Shown here piece by piece: positions 16,157 to 25,759 of a DNA stretch of 64,000 bases. Location of the stretch: positions 124,001 through 188,000 of the forward strand of contig JBBQAM010000003.1 in the NCBI GenBank assembly GCA_038316335.1. Reading direction: 5' to 3'. The first letter of the stretch is position 1. Every line of letters starts with the position of its first letter. The notes under the pieces were generated by a model. It was not told where the DNA came from. It did no database searches and saw nothing but the letters and a program-made list of their open reading frames with translations. Position numbers and translations under genes: made by a program. Source of the stretch: JALHST01 sp038316335 (GTDB lineage: Bacteria > Bacteroidota > Bacteroidia > Flavobacteriales > Flavobacteriaceae).

Positions 16157-18313
16157 ATGAAAAAAATAGCACTTATAATCACTTCGATTCTGACCTTGAT
16201 TTCTTGTAACACAGCCCCTAAGCCACAACCTATTACCGTGACCTATCCTACTACTAAAAAATCAGACGCTGCCGATACCTATTTTGGAACCAAAGTCGTA
16301 GATCCCTACCGCTGGCTGGAAGATGATCGTAGTTTGGAGACCGAATCATGGGTACAATCCGAAAACAAAGTAACCTATGGATATTTAGACAAAATACCGT
16401 TTCGGGCATCCTTAAAGAATCGATTGGAAAAATTATCGGATTATGAAAAATTGGGAGCGCCCTTTAAGGAGGGTGCCTATACCTATTACTATAAAAATGA
16501 CGGCCTTCAAAACCAATATGTGGTCTACCGCCAAAAGGATGGTGATAAGCCTGAAGTATTTTTAGACCCCAATACCTTTTCAAATGATGGCACGACCTCG
16601 CTGCAAGGTTTAAGCTTTACCAAAGATGGAACGCTGGCGGGGTATCTCATATCGGAAGGAGGCAGTGATTGGCGTAAGGCCATCGTTTTGAATACCGCGA
16701 CCAATCAAATCATCGAAGATACCTTAATCGATATCAAATTCAGTGGAATATCGTGGAAAGGCAATGATGGGTTCTATTATTCAAGCTATGACAAGCCAAA
16801 AGGAAGTGAACTCTCGGCAAAGACAGATCAGCACAAATTATATTATCATAAATTGGGTACCCCACAAAATCAGGATGCCCTGGTATTTGGAGGCACTGCA
16901 ACCGAAAAACATCGGTATGTAGGTGCTCTTGTTACTGAAGACAATCGATATTTGGTTATCTCGGCCTCGAATTCGACTTCGGGCAACAAACTTTTTATTC
17001 AAGATCTGACCCAAACTAATGGTAAACTGGCCACGATCCTCGATAGTGAAGACACCGACAGCTACATTATCGAGAATGTTGGCTCAAAACTGTACATCGT
17101 GACCAACAAGGACGCGCCCAATCAAAAAATCGTCACGGTAGACGCTTCCAGGCCCGGTCCTGAAAACTGGATTGATTTTATTCCCGAAACCGACAACGTG
17201 CTTTCGGCGAATACCGGTGGAGGTTATTTTTTTACAGAATATATAGTCGATGCCATTTCAAAGGTGTTTCAATATGACTATGATGGAAAATTGATACGGG
17301 AAGTAACGCTTCCTGGTCTTGGAAGTGCTAGTGGTTTCGGTGGAAAAAAAGAGGATGCTGAATTCTATTTTTCATTTACGAATTATATTATACCGGGCTC
17401 TTCTTATAAGTTCAATGTTGAAACAGGCTCCTATTCCCTGTATTGGGAACCGAAAATTGATTTTAACCCTGAAGATTATGAATCAAATCAAGTATTTTAC
17501 CCCTCTAAGGACGGCACCAAGATTCCTATGATGATAACCCACAAAAAAGGGCTGAAACTTGATGGAAAGAATCCAACCTTGTTATACGGATATGGGGGCT
17601 TCAATATCAGTTTAACGCCTAATTTTAATGTTGTCAATGTTGTTTGGATGGAGCAGGGCGGCGTGTACGCAGTTCCCAACCTTCGGGGGGGCGGGGAATA
17701 TGGTAAGGCATGGCACGACGCCGGGATTAAAACCAAAAAACAGCATGTATTCGATGATTTCATTTCAGCAGCTGAATATCTTATCGCCAATAAGTATACT
17801 TCCTCTGAATATTTAGCCATACGTGGGGGGAGCAATGGCGGACTCTTGGTGGGGGCGGTGATGACACAACGCCCTGATCTGATGAAAGTGGCCCTGCCTG
17901 CCGTTGGGGTATTAGACATGCTTCGCTACCACACTTTTACAGCGGGAGCCGGTTGGGCCTATGATTATGGCACTTCCCAGGATAGTAAGGAGATGTTCGA
18001 TTACCTGCTGGGATATTCCCCGGTTCATAATGTCAAAGCAGGCACTTCATACCCGGCTACACTCATCATGACCGGAGACCATGATGATCGTGTAGTACCT
18101 GCCCACAGCTTTAAATTCGCCGCTGAACTTCAAGCAAAACAAGCGGGGGCCAATCCGATTTTGATCCGCATTGAAACGAATGCAGGGCACGGCGCCGGAA
18201 CCCCCATTAGCAAGATTATTGATGAATATGCCGACATTTTTGGTTTCACTTTTTACAATATGGGTTTTAAGCAACTTCCCAACAGGGCGATCTTAAAAGA
18301 TTTTAAAGAATAA
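16157..18313 (+). CDS. prolyl oligopeptidase family serine peptidase (S9A), lipoprotein
   Basis: A 718-residue peptidase that cleaves short peptides after proline. It starts with a lipoprotein signal (MKKIALIITSILTLISC, lipid Cys at 17). The beta-propeller spans about 30-440 and the alpha/beta-hydrolase domain the rest. The catalytic Ser is 559 in RGGSNGGLLVG, the Asp is in TGDHDDRVVPAHS (641-650), and the His is 678 in NAGHGAG. It is anchored outside the cytoplasm and probably breaks down peptides for uptake. The gene follows the asd terminator and has no close partner on its strand. Confidence 0.93.
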   Translation: MKKIALIITSILTLISCNTAPKPQPITVTYPTTKKSDAADTYFGTKVVDPYRWLEDDRSLETESWVQSENKVTYGYLDKIPFRASLKNRLEKLSDYEKLGAPFKEGAYTYYYKNDGLQNQYVVYRQKDGDKPEVFLDPNTFSNDGTTSLQGLSFTKDGTLAGYLISEGGSDWRKAIVLNTATNQIIEDTLIDIKFSGISWKGNDGFYYSSYDKPKGSELSAKTDQHKLYYHKLGTPQNQDALVFGGTATEKHRYVGALVTEDNRYLVISASNSTSGNKLFIQDLTQTNGKLATILDSEDTDSYIIENVGSKLYIVTNKDAPNQKIVTVDASRPGPENWIDFIPETDNVLSANTGGGYFFTEYIVDAISKVFQYDYDGKLIREVTLPGLGSASGFGGKKEDAEFYFSFTNYIIPGSSYKFNVETGSYSLYWEPKIDFNPEDYESNQVFYPSKDGTKIPMMITHKKGLKLDGKNPTLLYGYGGFNISLTPNFNVVNVVWMEQGGVYAVPNLRGGGEYGKAWHDAGIKTKKQHVFDDFISAAEYLIANKYTSSEYLAIRGGSNGGLLVGAVMTQRPDLMKVALPAVGVLDMLRYHTFTAGAGWAYDYGTSQDSKEMFDYLLGYSPVHNVKAGTSYPATLIMTGDHDDRVVPAHSFKFAAELQAKQAGANPILIRIETNAGHGAGTPISKIIDEYADIFGFTFYNMGFKQLPNRAILKDFKE

Positions 18314-18359
18314 CATCTTTAAATAGATTAATAAATGAATCCGTACGTTTCAAAACTAG

Positions 18360-18371
18360 GAAGGTACCTTC
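18360..18371. promoter_or_regulatory. perfect 12-base palindrome before the ABC ATPase gene
   Basis: GAAGGTACCTTC, 23 bases upstream of ATG 18394 and followed by TTTTC. It could be a dimeric regulator site in the 5' region. As a hairpin it has no loop, so a terminator is unlikely. Confidence 0.25.
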
Positions 18372-18393
18372 TTTTCAATTCTTGATATCGGAA

Positions 18394-19368
18394 ATGCTTC
18401 AATTAGATAATATATCATTTGCCTACGACAAATTACCGGTACTTGAGGATATCAGCCTACAAGTGGCCCGAGGGGAACATGTTTCAATTATCGGCGAAAG
18501 TGGGTGTGGTAAGAGTACGCTTTTAAAAATCATCTATGGTAAATTAGCAATTACTACTGGCAAGATATTCTGGGACGAATATCCCATCCTTGGTCCGTTA
18601 TATAATCTAATCCCCGGGGAATCCTATATGAAATATTTGGCGCAGGACTTTGATCTGATGCCATTTACGACGGTAGCCGAAAATATTAGTGAATACCTTT
18701 CCGTCTTTGATCCGGAAGCATTGCGGTCAAGGACCGATGAACTCTTGGAAATGATCGAAATGGTAGAATTTGCAAAAACCCAGGTAAAGAACTTAAGCGG
18801 CGGACAACAACAACGGGTTGCCCTAGCCAGGGTTTTGGCACAACAACCTGAAATTCTCTTATTGGACGAACCCTTTAGTCATATCGATAATTTCAGCAAA
18901 AATAGCCTTCGTAGAAATCTTTTTGCCTATTTGAAAAATAAAGGAATCGCTGTATTGACCGCCACTCATGACCACCAGGATATGCTACCCTTCGCAGATA
19001 GGGTCATCGTTCTCAAGGACCGACAGATCATTGCTGAAGACAACCCCAAACACCTCTTTGAACATCCAAGAAATCTCTATATAGCTTCCTTGTTCGGAGA
19101 AGCCAACAGAATACCCATAAATATCATAAAGTCGTATGCCGACACGAAAAGGCAGATAATTGTATATGCCCATGAATTTAGGGTTTCGGGCAATTCGGGA
19201 CTTCAAGTTGTCGTTTTCCGTTCGTATTTTATGGGCAGTCATTATTTAATTATGGGCGATTATGAAGGCGAGTCTATCTATTTCAACCATGGCGCTGCTC
19301 TGGAAATCGGTAAAAAAGTTTTTCTTAATATTGCCATCGAGGTCATCAATCAACGGTTGAACCTCTAG
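18394..19368 (+). CDS. ABC transporter ATP-binding protein
   Basis: A 324-residue ABC ATPase of the import type (PotA/FbpC-like arrangement). Walker A is IGESGCGKST, the signature is LSGGQQQRVALARV, Walker B is ILLLDEPF and the switch His is in ATHDH. A C-terminal extension of about 100 residues could be a TOBE-like regulatory domain. No permease or binding protein lies nearby, so the transporter it powers is unknown. A TTG start at 18382 is possible; ATG 18394 is preferred because MLQLDNISFAYD begins the domain. arfB starts 5 bases after the stop. Confidence 0.85.
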   Translation: MLQLDNISFAYDKLPVLEDISLQVARGEHVSIIGESGCGKSTLLKIIYGKLAITTGKIFWDEYPILGPLYNLIPGESYMKYLAQDFDLMPFTTVAENISEYLSVFDPEALRSRTDELLEMIEMVEFAKTQVKNLSGGQQQRVALARVLAQQPEILLLDEPFSHIDNFSKNSLRRNLFAYLKNKGIAVLTATHDHQDMLPFADRVIVLKDRQIIAEDNPKHLFEHPRNLYIASLFGEANRIPINIIKSYADTKRQIIVYAHEFRVSGNSGLQVVVFRSYFMGSHYLIMGDYEGESIYFNHGAALEIGKKVFLNIAIEVINQRLNL

Positions 19369-19373
19369 AGAAA

Positions 19374-19778
19374 GTGGAAAAAGAACGACTGTTGCAGGAA
19401 CTCCAATTCAAGGCCATTCGCAGTGGTGGTGCAGGGGGGCAACACGTTAACAAAGTCTCCTCGAAGATCGAACTTGCCTTTGATGTGTCGGGTTCAAAGG
19501 AACTGACCGCTTGGGAAAAGGAGCGTTTGCTATTGAAACTAGACAATAGATTGACCAAACAAAACATCCTTCTGCTCTTATGCGATGAAACCAGGAGCCA
19601 GCACAGAAACAAAAGTTTGGTAATAAATCGATTCTTCGAGATATTGGAGCGTGCCCTTGCGCCCAAAAAAAAGCGAAGAAAAACAAAGCCCTCGAAATCG
19701 GCTATCGAAAAAAGATTGCAAAGCAAGAAAAAGGAAGCCTTAAAAAAGTCAAGACGCTCAAAACCGCCATTGGGATAA
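19374..19778 (+). CDS. arfB: alternative ribosome-rescue factor ArfB
   Basis: A 134-residue peptidyl-tRNA hydrolase that frees peptides from ribosomes stalled on truncated mRNA. The catalytic GGQ is in SGGAGGQHVNKVSSK (GGQ at 21-23). The basic C-terminal tail (KKKRRKTKPSKSAIEKRL) inserts into the empty mRNA channel. Start is GTG 19374; no upstream in-frame ATG is close. It sits 5 bases downstream of the ABC ATPase gene, so co-expression is likely although the functions seem unrelated. Confidence 0.9.
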   Translation: MEKERLLQELQFKAIRSGGAGGQHVNKVSSKIELAFDVSGSKELTAWEKERLLLKLDNRLTKQNILLLLCDETRSQHRNKSLVINRFFEILERALAPKKKRRKTKPSKSAIEKRLQSKKKEALKKSRRSKPPLG

Positions 19779-19957
19779 TATCAACGGCCTCTTTTCGATT
19801 CCTTTGAAAAAAGGCATTTAGTGGCTTACCTCGATTTTCGAGAAGTGCTCGTTTTGTATACCTAGGTGAATCCCAATACCTAAATTCAACAAGACCTGCC
19901 GTATTGCATTCCCTTGGGGTTGGGTCCCGCAACGCGCATAAAAATTTTCTCCTTTGG

Positions 19958-20419
19958 TCAGATTACGGCCGTAATTTGAATAGATTCCCCATTGAATACA
20001 ATCTTGTCACCGACTGATTTTCCTAGCAATACTTGTCCCATAGGTGTCCCAATCGAAATGCAATAGACCCCCACCAAATCACCTTCCTTGCAAAGCCCTG
20101 CCGAGACGGCTAAAAAATAGTTACTCTTTGAGGTTTCGACCAAGTTGCCAAGCCCGATGGTCGAATGAACCGATTTGATATTTACTTTGGCAAGTACATC
20201 CTCCATTTTTTCTGCCTCCGCAAGCTGTTGTCCTAACTTTTCGAGCTCGAGTTGAAGCATGGCCCGACCTGTCTCATGCTTATCACCAGAACTATTCTTA
20301 TCCTCTGAATCCAACGATTCCCGTACGTCCCGTATATTGCCCTGAATTCTTGTAATCCTCTTATTCACAAAGGCCTCGCAGAATTTATATAGTATCCCTT
20401 TTGGGTTATTCACGTTCAT
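19958..20419 (-). CDS. GreA/GreB-family protein (Rnk-like)
   Basis: A 153-residue protein with an N-terminal helical hairpin region (about 1-80, rich in Glu, Lys and Gln) and a C-terminal FKBP-like GreA/GreB domain ending IGTPMGQVLLGKSVGDKIVF. GreA and GreB enter the RNA polymerase secondary channel to rescue backtracked complexes. The hairpin lacks an obvious acidic DE tip pair, so it may act as a competitor or modulator like Rnk. It lies downstream of a small lipoprotein gene on the same strand (69-base gap). Confidence 0.75.
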   Translation of the reverse strand: MNVNNPKGILYKFCEAFVNKRITRIQGNIRDVRESLDSEDKNSSGDKHETGRAMLQLELEKLGQQLAEAEKMEDVLAKVNIKSVHSTIGLGNLVETSKSNYFLAVSAGLCKEGDLVGVYCISIGTPMGQVLLGKSVGDKIVFNGESIQITAVI

Positions 20420-20488
20420 GCGATAAAAGTAATAAATCCGGGATCGGTTTTAGGATTTAACGAAAAAATTCAAGCGGGAGCGTAAGTC

Positions 20489-21130
20489 CTATTCTTCAAA
20501 ATGATACAGATCGGCGAGTTTGTAGACAAGAAAATTTATCATTGTACTTTGATTTTCCCCTCTTTGGTACATTTCATACACCTTATTTTTATTTTCTTCT
20601 TTAAAAAAATCAAGGTCGTCGGTGCCAAATTCGCTAAAAACATCCCATGATTTAAGTCCTTCCAACATGGCCCGATGTGCCTGGAACCGTTTGTTGACCA
20701 ATTCCAATTGCTGTCTGTGTTTTTTAACCTCTTTATGGGAGAAACTTTGATCTCTGGCATTTCGTAGCCTATATTCAGTTTCTAGACGTACATTGGCTTC
20801 CTCGGCTTCGGCAATTATCTTGGCATAGGCCCAGTACACCAAGTTGGTATATTCTGCAAGGAATTGTTCAGTGGTGTTGGCGGCAAAGCTAGGTTCGCTT
20901 GTGAACCCAACATCTTCGTTACTCGCATAAAAATTGGTGCTTTCAGAACTCCTGGGATCATTCTTGTTTTCTAGGGCATCTTTCCATGCCTGTGACTTTA
21001 TCAACTCTTTCCACACTTTGTTATATCTTCTCTTATAATTTGTTTTAGAAGTAGAACACCCGGTCATCAGTATGATGAAGGCCAAAATTAAAAGTCTAAA
21101 GTAATGTCTTTTATATGTTCTAATTTGCAT
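20489..21130 (-). CDS. hypothetical lipoprotein (213 aa)
   Basis: A lipoprotein signal (RLLILAFIILMTGC, lipid Cys at about 25) precedes a basic patch (KTNYKRRYNKVW). The rest is largely helical and charged, with RLRNARDQSFSHKEVKKHRQ suggesting an alpha-helical bundle. It ends FLVYKLADLYHFEE. I recognise no characterised family; it looks like a Flavobacteriaceae-specific cell-envelope protein. No functional clue comes from its neighbours. Confidence 0.7.
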   Translation of the reverse strand: MQIRTYKRHYFRLLILAFIILMTGCSTSKTNYKRRYNKVWKELIKSQAWKDALENKNDPRSSESTNFYASNEDVGFTSEPSFAANTTEQFLAEYTNLVYWAYAKIIAEAEEANVRLETEYRLRNARDQSFSHKEVKKHRQQLELVNKRFQAHRAMLEGLKSWDVFSEFGTDDLDFFKEENKNKVYEMYQRGENQSTMINFLVYKLADLYHFEE

Positions 21131-21400
21131 GTGCGCTCTTTGGTCCTGAATTCTATTTGAAGTGATGGGACGACTTAGAAAATCTTTTTCCGATCACCGG
21201 TGCCATATAGCATATGGAAGAGACGGGCCAACGTCAAATATCCTAGGGAAGGTTCGATTCAAAAATCAAGGTATGCCTGGTACTCGGGGCTAAAGCGTAC
21301 TGACTTTGAAAATTGTTTTTGGGGGAAGGCAATATAGTAAAAAATTGTTCTTCCTGTTCGGAATCTAGCTGTAACCACCAAAAATCGGTTGAAGTCGATA

Positions 21401-22522
21401 TTATGATGTCCCGACCATGTCGGCGAGATCCCTGCCCACGGCACTGCCTATGGCTATGCCCATTCCCCCCAAGCGTACCCCACAATACACATTTGTTGAA
21501 AGTTGTTTGAGGATAGGTTGCTTGTGAGGGCCTATACCCATGATACCGCTCCAGCGTCTTTCGATTTCAAAAGCCGTTGTAGGCAATATTATTTCCCGTA
21601 GCATTTTTTCGAGCCGATCTTGAATCAGCTCAGTTTCGCCAAATTCGGATGTTTCTTCCCCGGTAAAGTCTAGATTTCTGCCCCCTCCAAAAAGAATCCT
21701 ATTATCGATATTCCTAAAATAATAATAGCCTTCGTCAAGATGAAAGGTCCCCTTGATTTGAAGATCTCGTATGGGTTTTGTAATCAACACTTGGGCCCGT
21801 GCGGGTTTCACTTCCTGAATTTTAAATGTATGCGCAAAGCCATTGGTGGCGATGAGCAGCTGCTTGGCCGCAAACTCAAAGTGGTTCGTGTGAACGGTTA
21901 CGGTATCAGTATGGGACTCAAATGCCTCGACCGTGATTGCATTTAGAATAATTACCCCCATTTTCTGGGCCTTGATCAAGAGTGCCGACATCATTTTACC
22001 CGTATCAAGTTGCGCTTCGGAAGAATTGCTAATATAAGTTTCCTGAATACCCTTAAAATTGAAGCTATTAACATGGGGTCGAAAGGGGTCTTTTCTAAAA
22101 ATTGGCCGTAATAAACGGTTCATTTCCGCCAATTTAGAAAGACATTGATCGTATTGTTCCTGGGCTTCCTTGAGAAATAATTCATGGCCCCCGTAATTTT
22201 GGTAGCCAATCTTCTCGTCGCCTAGGTTCTTCCGCAACAATTTAATACCCTCCCAACGCTTTTTGACCAATTGAAAAACGGCTTCCTCGGAATGGGTCTT
22301 CAAATCGGCAACGATTTCTGAGATACTTCCGAAACAGGCAAATCCAGCATTTTTTGAGCTGGCTCCCTGGGGAAGAATGCCTTTTTCGAGTACCAATATC
22401 TTCGAATTGGGAAACTTATTCTTTAAATGTAGCGCACAATTAAGGCCTACAATGCCACTACCTATAATAGCAAAGTCGACGTTAGAAAGCCAGGTTTTAT
22501 ATTCCCAATAGCTCAGATTCAT
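21401..22522 (-). CDS. FAD-dependent oxidoreductase (DAO family)
   Basis: A 373-residue flavoenzyme of the D-amino-acid oxidase/glycine oxidase superfamily. The Rossmann FAD motif is FAIIGSGIVGLNCALHL, followed by LVLEKGILPQGASSKNAGFA, the second dinucleotide block. The C-terminal block is RLGGMGIAIGSAVGRDLADM. It likely oxidises a secondary amine or amino acid; the substrate is unknown. It lies 49 bases downstream of accC on the same strand and could be read through from that operon. The 270 bases after the stop contain no gene I can support. Confidence 0.85.
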   Translation of the reverse strand: MNLSYWEYKTWLSNVDFAIIGSGIVGLNCALHLKNKFPNSKILVLEKGILPQGASSKNAGFACFGSISEIVADLKTHSEEAVFQLVKKRWEGIKLLRKNLGDEKIGYQNYGGHELFLKEAQEQYDQCLSKLAEMNRLLRPIFRKDPFRPHVNSFNFKGIQETYISNSSEAQLDTGKMMSALLIKAQKMGVIILNAITVEAFESHTDTVTVHTNHFEFAAKQLLIATNGFAHTFKIQEVKPARAQVLITKPIRDLQIKGTFHLDEGYYYFRNIDNRILFGGGRNLDFTGEETSEFGETELIQDRLEKMLREIILPTTAFEIERRWSGIMGIGPHKQPILKQLSTNVYCGVRLGGMGIAIGSAVGRDLADMVGTS

Positions 22523-22571
22523 GGCAAAGAAACGCTAGACCTGCAAGGAGAACCTACCAGATCGGATTTAA

Positions 22572-23924
22572 TTATTCTTGCGGCTGTGGATCCATCACGA
22601 AACTTTCCATAAATTTCGTCGTATAATTACCGGCCAAATAATCAGGATGGTCCATCAATTGTCTATGAAAAGGGATTGTAGTCTTTACTCCTTCGATGAC
22701 GAACTCGTCTAATGCGCGCTTCATTTTATTAATGGCTTCTTCCCGTGTCTGTGCAGTAGTAATTAACTTGGCGATCATAGAGTCATAATTCGGTGGAATC
22801 GTATACCCGCTATAAACGTGGGTATCCATTCGCACCCCATGCCCCCCAGGTATGTGAAGCGTGGTTATTTTTCCGGGTGAAGGCCTAAAACCATGATAAG
22901 GGTCTTCGGCATTGATTCGACATTCGATGGAATGTAATTTCGGAATGTAGTTCTTACCTGAAATCGGTACCCCTCCCGCAACCAGTATTTGTTCTCGGAT
23001 CAAATCATAATCAATTACCTGTTCGGTAATGGGATGTTCTACTTGAATACGGGTATTCATTTCCATAAAATAGAACTTACGATGTTTGTCGACCAAAAAT
23101 TCAATGGTCCCCGCACCTTCATACTTTATGTATTCGGCCGCTTTTACCGCTGCATTCCCCATGGCTTCCCTTAACTTATCGGTCATAAAGGGGGATGGGG
23201 TCTCTTCGGTAAGTTTTTGATGTCTCCGTTGTATCGAACAGTCCCTTTCAGAAAGATGGCAGGCTTTTCCATATTGGTCGCCAACGACTTGAATTTCGAT
23301 ATGGCGTGGCTCTTCAATAAGTTTTTCCATATACATGCCGCCATTACCAAAAGCCGCCGTAGCCTCTTTTACGGCACTGTTGAACAATGCTTCCATCTCT
23401 TCCTCCTTCCAAACGGCTCGCATGCCTTTCCCACCACCACCAGCGGTCGCCTTGATCATAACGGGGTACCCCATTTTTTTTGCGACTTTTATAGCATCGG
23501 CAACATCCTTTAGAAGGCCATCAGATCCAGGAACACAAGGTACACCTGCCTTTTTCATGGTTTCCTTGGCGGTCGCCTTGTCACCCATTTTGTCAATTTG
23601 ATCTCCAGAAGCTCCAATAAACTTAATGTCGTGTTCTGCACAAATTCTTGAGAACTTGGCATTCTCGGAGAGAAAACCGTACCCAGGATGAATGGCATCG
23701 GCATTGGTAATCTCGGCCGCGGCGATAATATTCGGTATTTTCAAATACGACTCGCTGCTTGCTGCGGGGCCGATGCAAACGGCCTCATCCGCAAAACGAA
23801 CATGCAGGCTTTCTTCGTCGGCCTTTGAATATACGGCCACGGTTTTGATGCCCATTTCCTTGCAGGTACGAATAACGCGCAGCGCTATCTCTCCCCTATT
23901 CGCAATCAATATTTTTTTGAACAT
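22572..23924 (-). CDS. accC: acetyl-CoA carboxylase biotin carboxylase subunit
   Basis: A 450-residue ATP-grasp enzyme that carboxylates the biotin carried by AccB, the first half-reaction of acetyl-CoA carboxylase in fatty-acid synthesis. It starts MFKKILIANRGEIALRVIRT. The ATP-binding Gly-rich loop is KATAGGGGKGMR, and the catalytic region has RDCSIQRRHQK and MNTRIQVEHPITE. Length is normal. It is downstream of accB with 90 bases between them, holding a 7-base repeat array. Confidence 0.97.
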   Translation of the reverse strand: MFKKILIANRGEIALRVIRTCKEMGIKTVAVYSKADEESLHVRFADEAVCIGPAASSESYLKIPNIIAAAEITNADAIHPGYGFLSENAKFSRICAEHDIKFIGASGDQIDKMGDKATAKETMKKAGVPCVPGSDGLLKDVADAIKVAKKMGYPVMIKATAGGGGKGMRAVWKEEEMEALFNSAVKEATAAFGNGGMYMEKLIEEPRHIEIQVVGDQYGKACHLSERDCSIQRRHQKLTEETPSPFMTDKLREAMGNAAVKAAEYIKYEGAGTIEFLVDKHRKFYFMEMNTRIQVEHPITEQVIDYDLIREQILVAGGVPISGKNYIPKLHSIECRINAEDPYHGFRPSPGKITTLHIPGGHGVRMDTHVYSGYTIPPNYDSMIAKLITTAQTREEAINKMKRALDEFVIEGVKTTIPFHRQLMDHPDYLAGNYTTKFMESFVMDPQPQE

Positions 23925-23934
23925 AACCCTTTGA

Positions 23935-23976
23935 AAATTTCAAATTCCAAACTCTAAATTCCAAATTCCAAAAACC
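23935..23976. repeat. 7-base-period repeat array (AAATTCC type) between accB and accC
   Basis: Six consecutive 7-base units in exact register, each beginning AAA. Three are AAATTCC (23942, 23956, 23963) and one is AAATTTC; two others diverge (AAACTCT, AAAAACC). The array starts 11 bases upstream of the accC ATG on the minus strand, within a probably co-transcribed region. Its period equals that of the arrays at 57.6-57.8 kb, but the unit sequence differs. Confidence 0.7.
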
Positions 23977-24014
23977 ACTTTCGAAATTTGACGCTTCAAA
24001 ATCAGGATTTATTT

Positions 24015-24503
24015 TTATGACGGATCTACCAAAAATAATGGCTGATCAAATTCCACCGGGGATGAATCCTCGACCAATACCTTGACTATTTTACCCGAAA
24101 CTTCAGATTCAATATCATTGAATAATTTCATGGCCTCAATAACACAAAGAACGTCCCCTTTATGTATTTCGCTTCCTATTTCTACAAACGCAGGTTTGTC
24201 GGGCGAAGGTTTTCTGTAGAACGTTCCTATGATCGGCGATTTTATAGTCAGATATTTTGAATCATCTGCCTTGGCCTCTTTCACTTGTGTCGTTTCTTCA
24301 GTTGTGGGAACTGATTGATAGGCCGGAGCTTGCTGAATCGAAGGTTGACCTATTGGCAGGTGTTGTACATAGGTCGTCTCGGGATGGTGCTCTCCGGAGG
24401 ATGTTTTTATCGTAATCTTCAGGTCCTCCATTTCCAGTTTTACCTCACTTGCCCCGGATTTGGCCACAAACTTGATCAAGCTTTGAATTTCTTTAATATC
24501 CAT
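24015..24503 (-). CDS. accB: acetyl-CoA carboxylase biotin carboxyl carrier protein
   Basis: A 162-residue carrier. An N-terminal helix (MDIKEIQSLIKFVAKSGA) is followed by a Pro/Gln/Thr linker (about 40-80) and the biotinyl domain. The biotinylated lysine is Lys126 in VIEAMKLFN. It shuttles carboxyl-biotin between AccC and the carboxyltransferase. The gene lies 20 bases downstream of fabH and upstream of accC, the usual fabH-accB-accC order. Confidence 0.96.
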   Translation of the reverse strand: MDIKEIQSLIKFVAKSGASEVKLEMEDLKITIKTSSGEHHPETTYVQHLPIGQPSIQQAPAYQSVPTTEETTQVKEAKADDSKYLTIKSPIIGTFYRKPSPDKPAFVEIGSEIHKGDVLCVIEAMKLFNDIESEVSGKIVKVLVEDSSPVEFDQPLFLVDPS

Positions 24504-24523
24504 AGAATTTAAATTTGATTAGG

Positions 24524-25519
24524 TTAGTTATATGCCCATTTTAAATATATAGAACCCCATGTAAATCCTCCACCAAAAGCGGCGAAGACAAGGTTGTCCC
24601 CTTTTTTGAGCTGGTCTTCATAATCGTTCAATAACATAGGCAATGTTGCCGATGTGGTATTTCCAAACTTTTGTATGTTCATCATTACCTTAGAACTATC
24701 AAGCCCCATTCTATTGGCCGTAGCATCGATAATTCTTTTATTCGCTTGATGGGGCACCAACCAAGCGATATCGGTATGCTCAAGATTATTCATTTTCATT
24801 ATACGTTCTGCGACATCGGCCATATTAGAAACGGCAAATTTAAATACAGTTTTACCATCCTGATAAATATAGTGTTTTCTATTCTTCACAGTTTCCAAAG
24901 AAGCGGGAAGCAACGACCCGCCGGCGTCCATTCCAAGATAGGGTCTTCCATTTCCATCGGCCCTCAAATATTCATCCTGTAAACCCATACCCTCGGTATT
25001 GGGTTCAAAAAGCACCGCTCCGGCACCATCTCCGAAAATTATACAGGTCGTTCTATCGGTATAATCGATGATCGATGACATTTTATCGGCGCCTATCAAC
25101 AATACTTTTTTGTATCGACCCGATTCTATATAACGTGCAGCGGTTGACATACCGAACAAAAAACTCGAACAAGCCGCCAATAAGTCAAAGGCAAAAGCAT
25201 TCGTAGCTCCGATTTCCGAAGCCACAAAGGCTGCGGTTGAGGCAACGGCACTATCAGGTGTCGCAGTGGCGACAATGACGAGTTCAATTTCCTTTGGATC
25301 GATTTTTTTCTTACTGAGTAGGCTCTCAACAGCTTTAATAGCAAGATACGAAGTTCCTTCTCCCTCTTCTGGTTTCAGTATTCTTCTTTCTTTGATTCCG
25401 GTTCGTGTGGTTATCCATTCATCATTGGTATCTACCATTCCTTCCAACATCTTGTTGGTTAGTATAAATTTTGGGACATAAGCCCCTACAGCTGTAATGG
25501 CTGCCGATAGTTTCCCCAT
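24524..25519 (-). CDS. fabH: 3-oxoacyl-ACP synthase III (FabH)
   Basis: A 331-residue condensing enzyme that starts fatty-acid synthesis by joining acetyl-CoA and malonyl-ACP. The catalytic triad is Cys117 (LLAACSSFLFGM), His257 (VPHQANKRI) and Asn287 (FGNTTSAT). The C-terminal block ends FAAFGGGFTWGSIYLKW. It is the first gene of fabH-accB-accC. A terminator (25716-25735) separates it from rpmF, so it needs its own promoter in the 240-base gap; I see no clean -33/-7 pair there. Confidence 0.96.
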   Translation of the reverse strand: MGKLSAAITAVGAYVPKFILTNKMLEGMVDTNDEWITTRTGIKERRILKPEEGEGTSYLAIKAVESLLSKKKIDPKEIELVIVATATPDSAVASTAAFVASEIGATNAFAFDLLAACSSFLFGMSTAARYIESGRYKKVLLIGADKMSSIIDYTDRTTCIIFGDGAGAVLFEPNTEGMGLQDEYLRADGNGRPYLGMDAGGSLLPASLETVKNRKHYIYQDGKTVFKFAVSNMADVAERIMKMNNLEHTDIAWLVPHQANKRIIDATANRMGLDSSKVMMNIQKFGNTTSATLPMLLNDYEDQLKKGDNLVFAAFGGGFTWGSIYLKWAYN

Positions 25520-25715
25520 TCTAAAGTTGATTTTGCATCAAAAAGTCCTCAAAATGACTCAAAAGTTGTGAAAATTAATGATTTTTTGGGACTTTAGACC
25601 TAAAAAGAGTTCTTTTTCAGGAAGGCAGATGATCCCTAAAATATTTCAGTAAAGTTAAAGCAGTCTCGTTAAAAAGTAGTATGCATCCCCCGGTAGTATT
25701 GTCAAAAACAAAAAA

Positions 25716-25735
25716 TCCCACTAGTTCCAGTGGGA
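25716..25735 (-). terminator. rho-independent terminator after rpmF
   Basis: Stem TCCCACT / AGTGGGA (7 bp) with a 6-base loop. On the minus strand it is followed by T5 and more T-rich sequence. It lies 25 bases after the rpmF stop and breaks the DUF177-rpmF transcript from fabH. Confidence 0.8.
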
Positions 25736-25759
25736 GATTTAATACGAACGGTTGAAAGG

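Noticed and set aside
21243..21400. Possible extra gene after the FAD oxidoreductase
   Set aside because: Short overlapping frames only, no recognisable family or start signal; the oxidoreductase ends normally.
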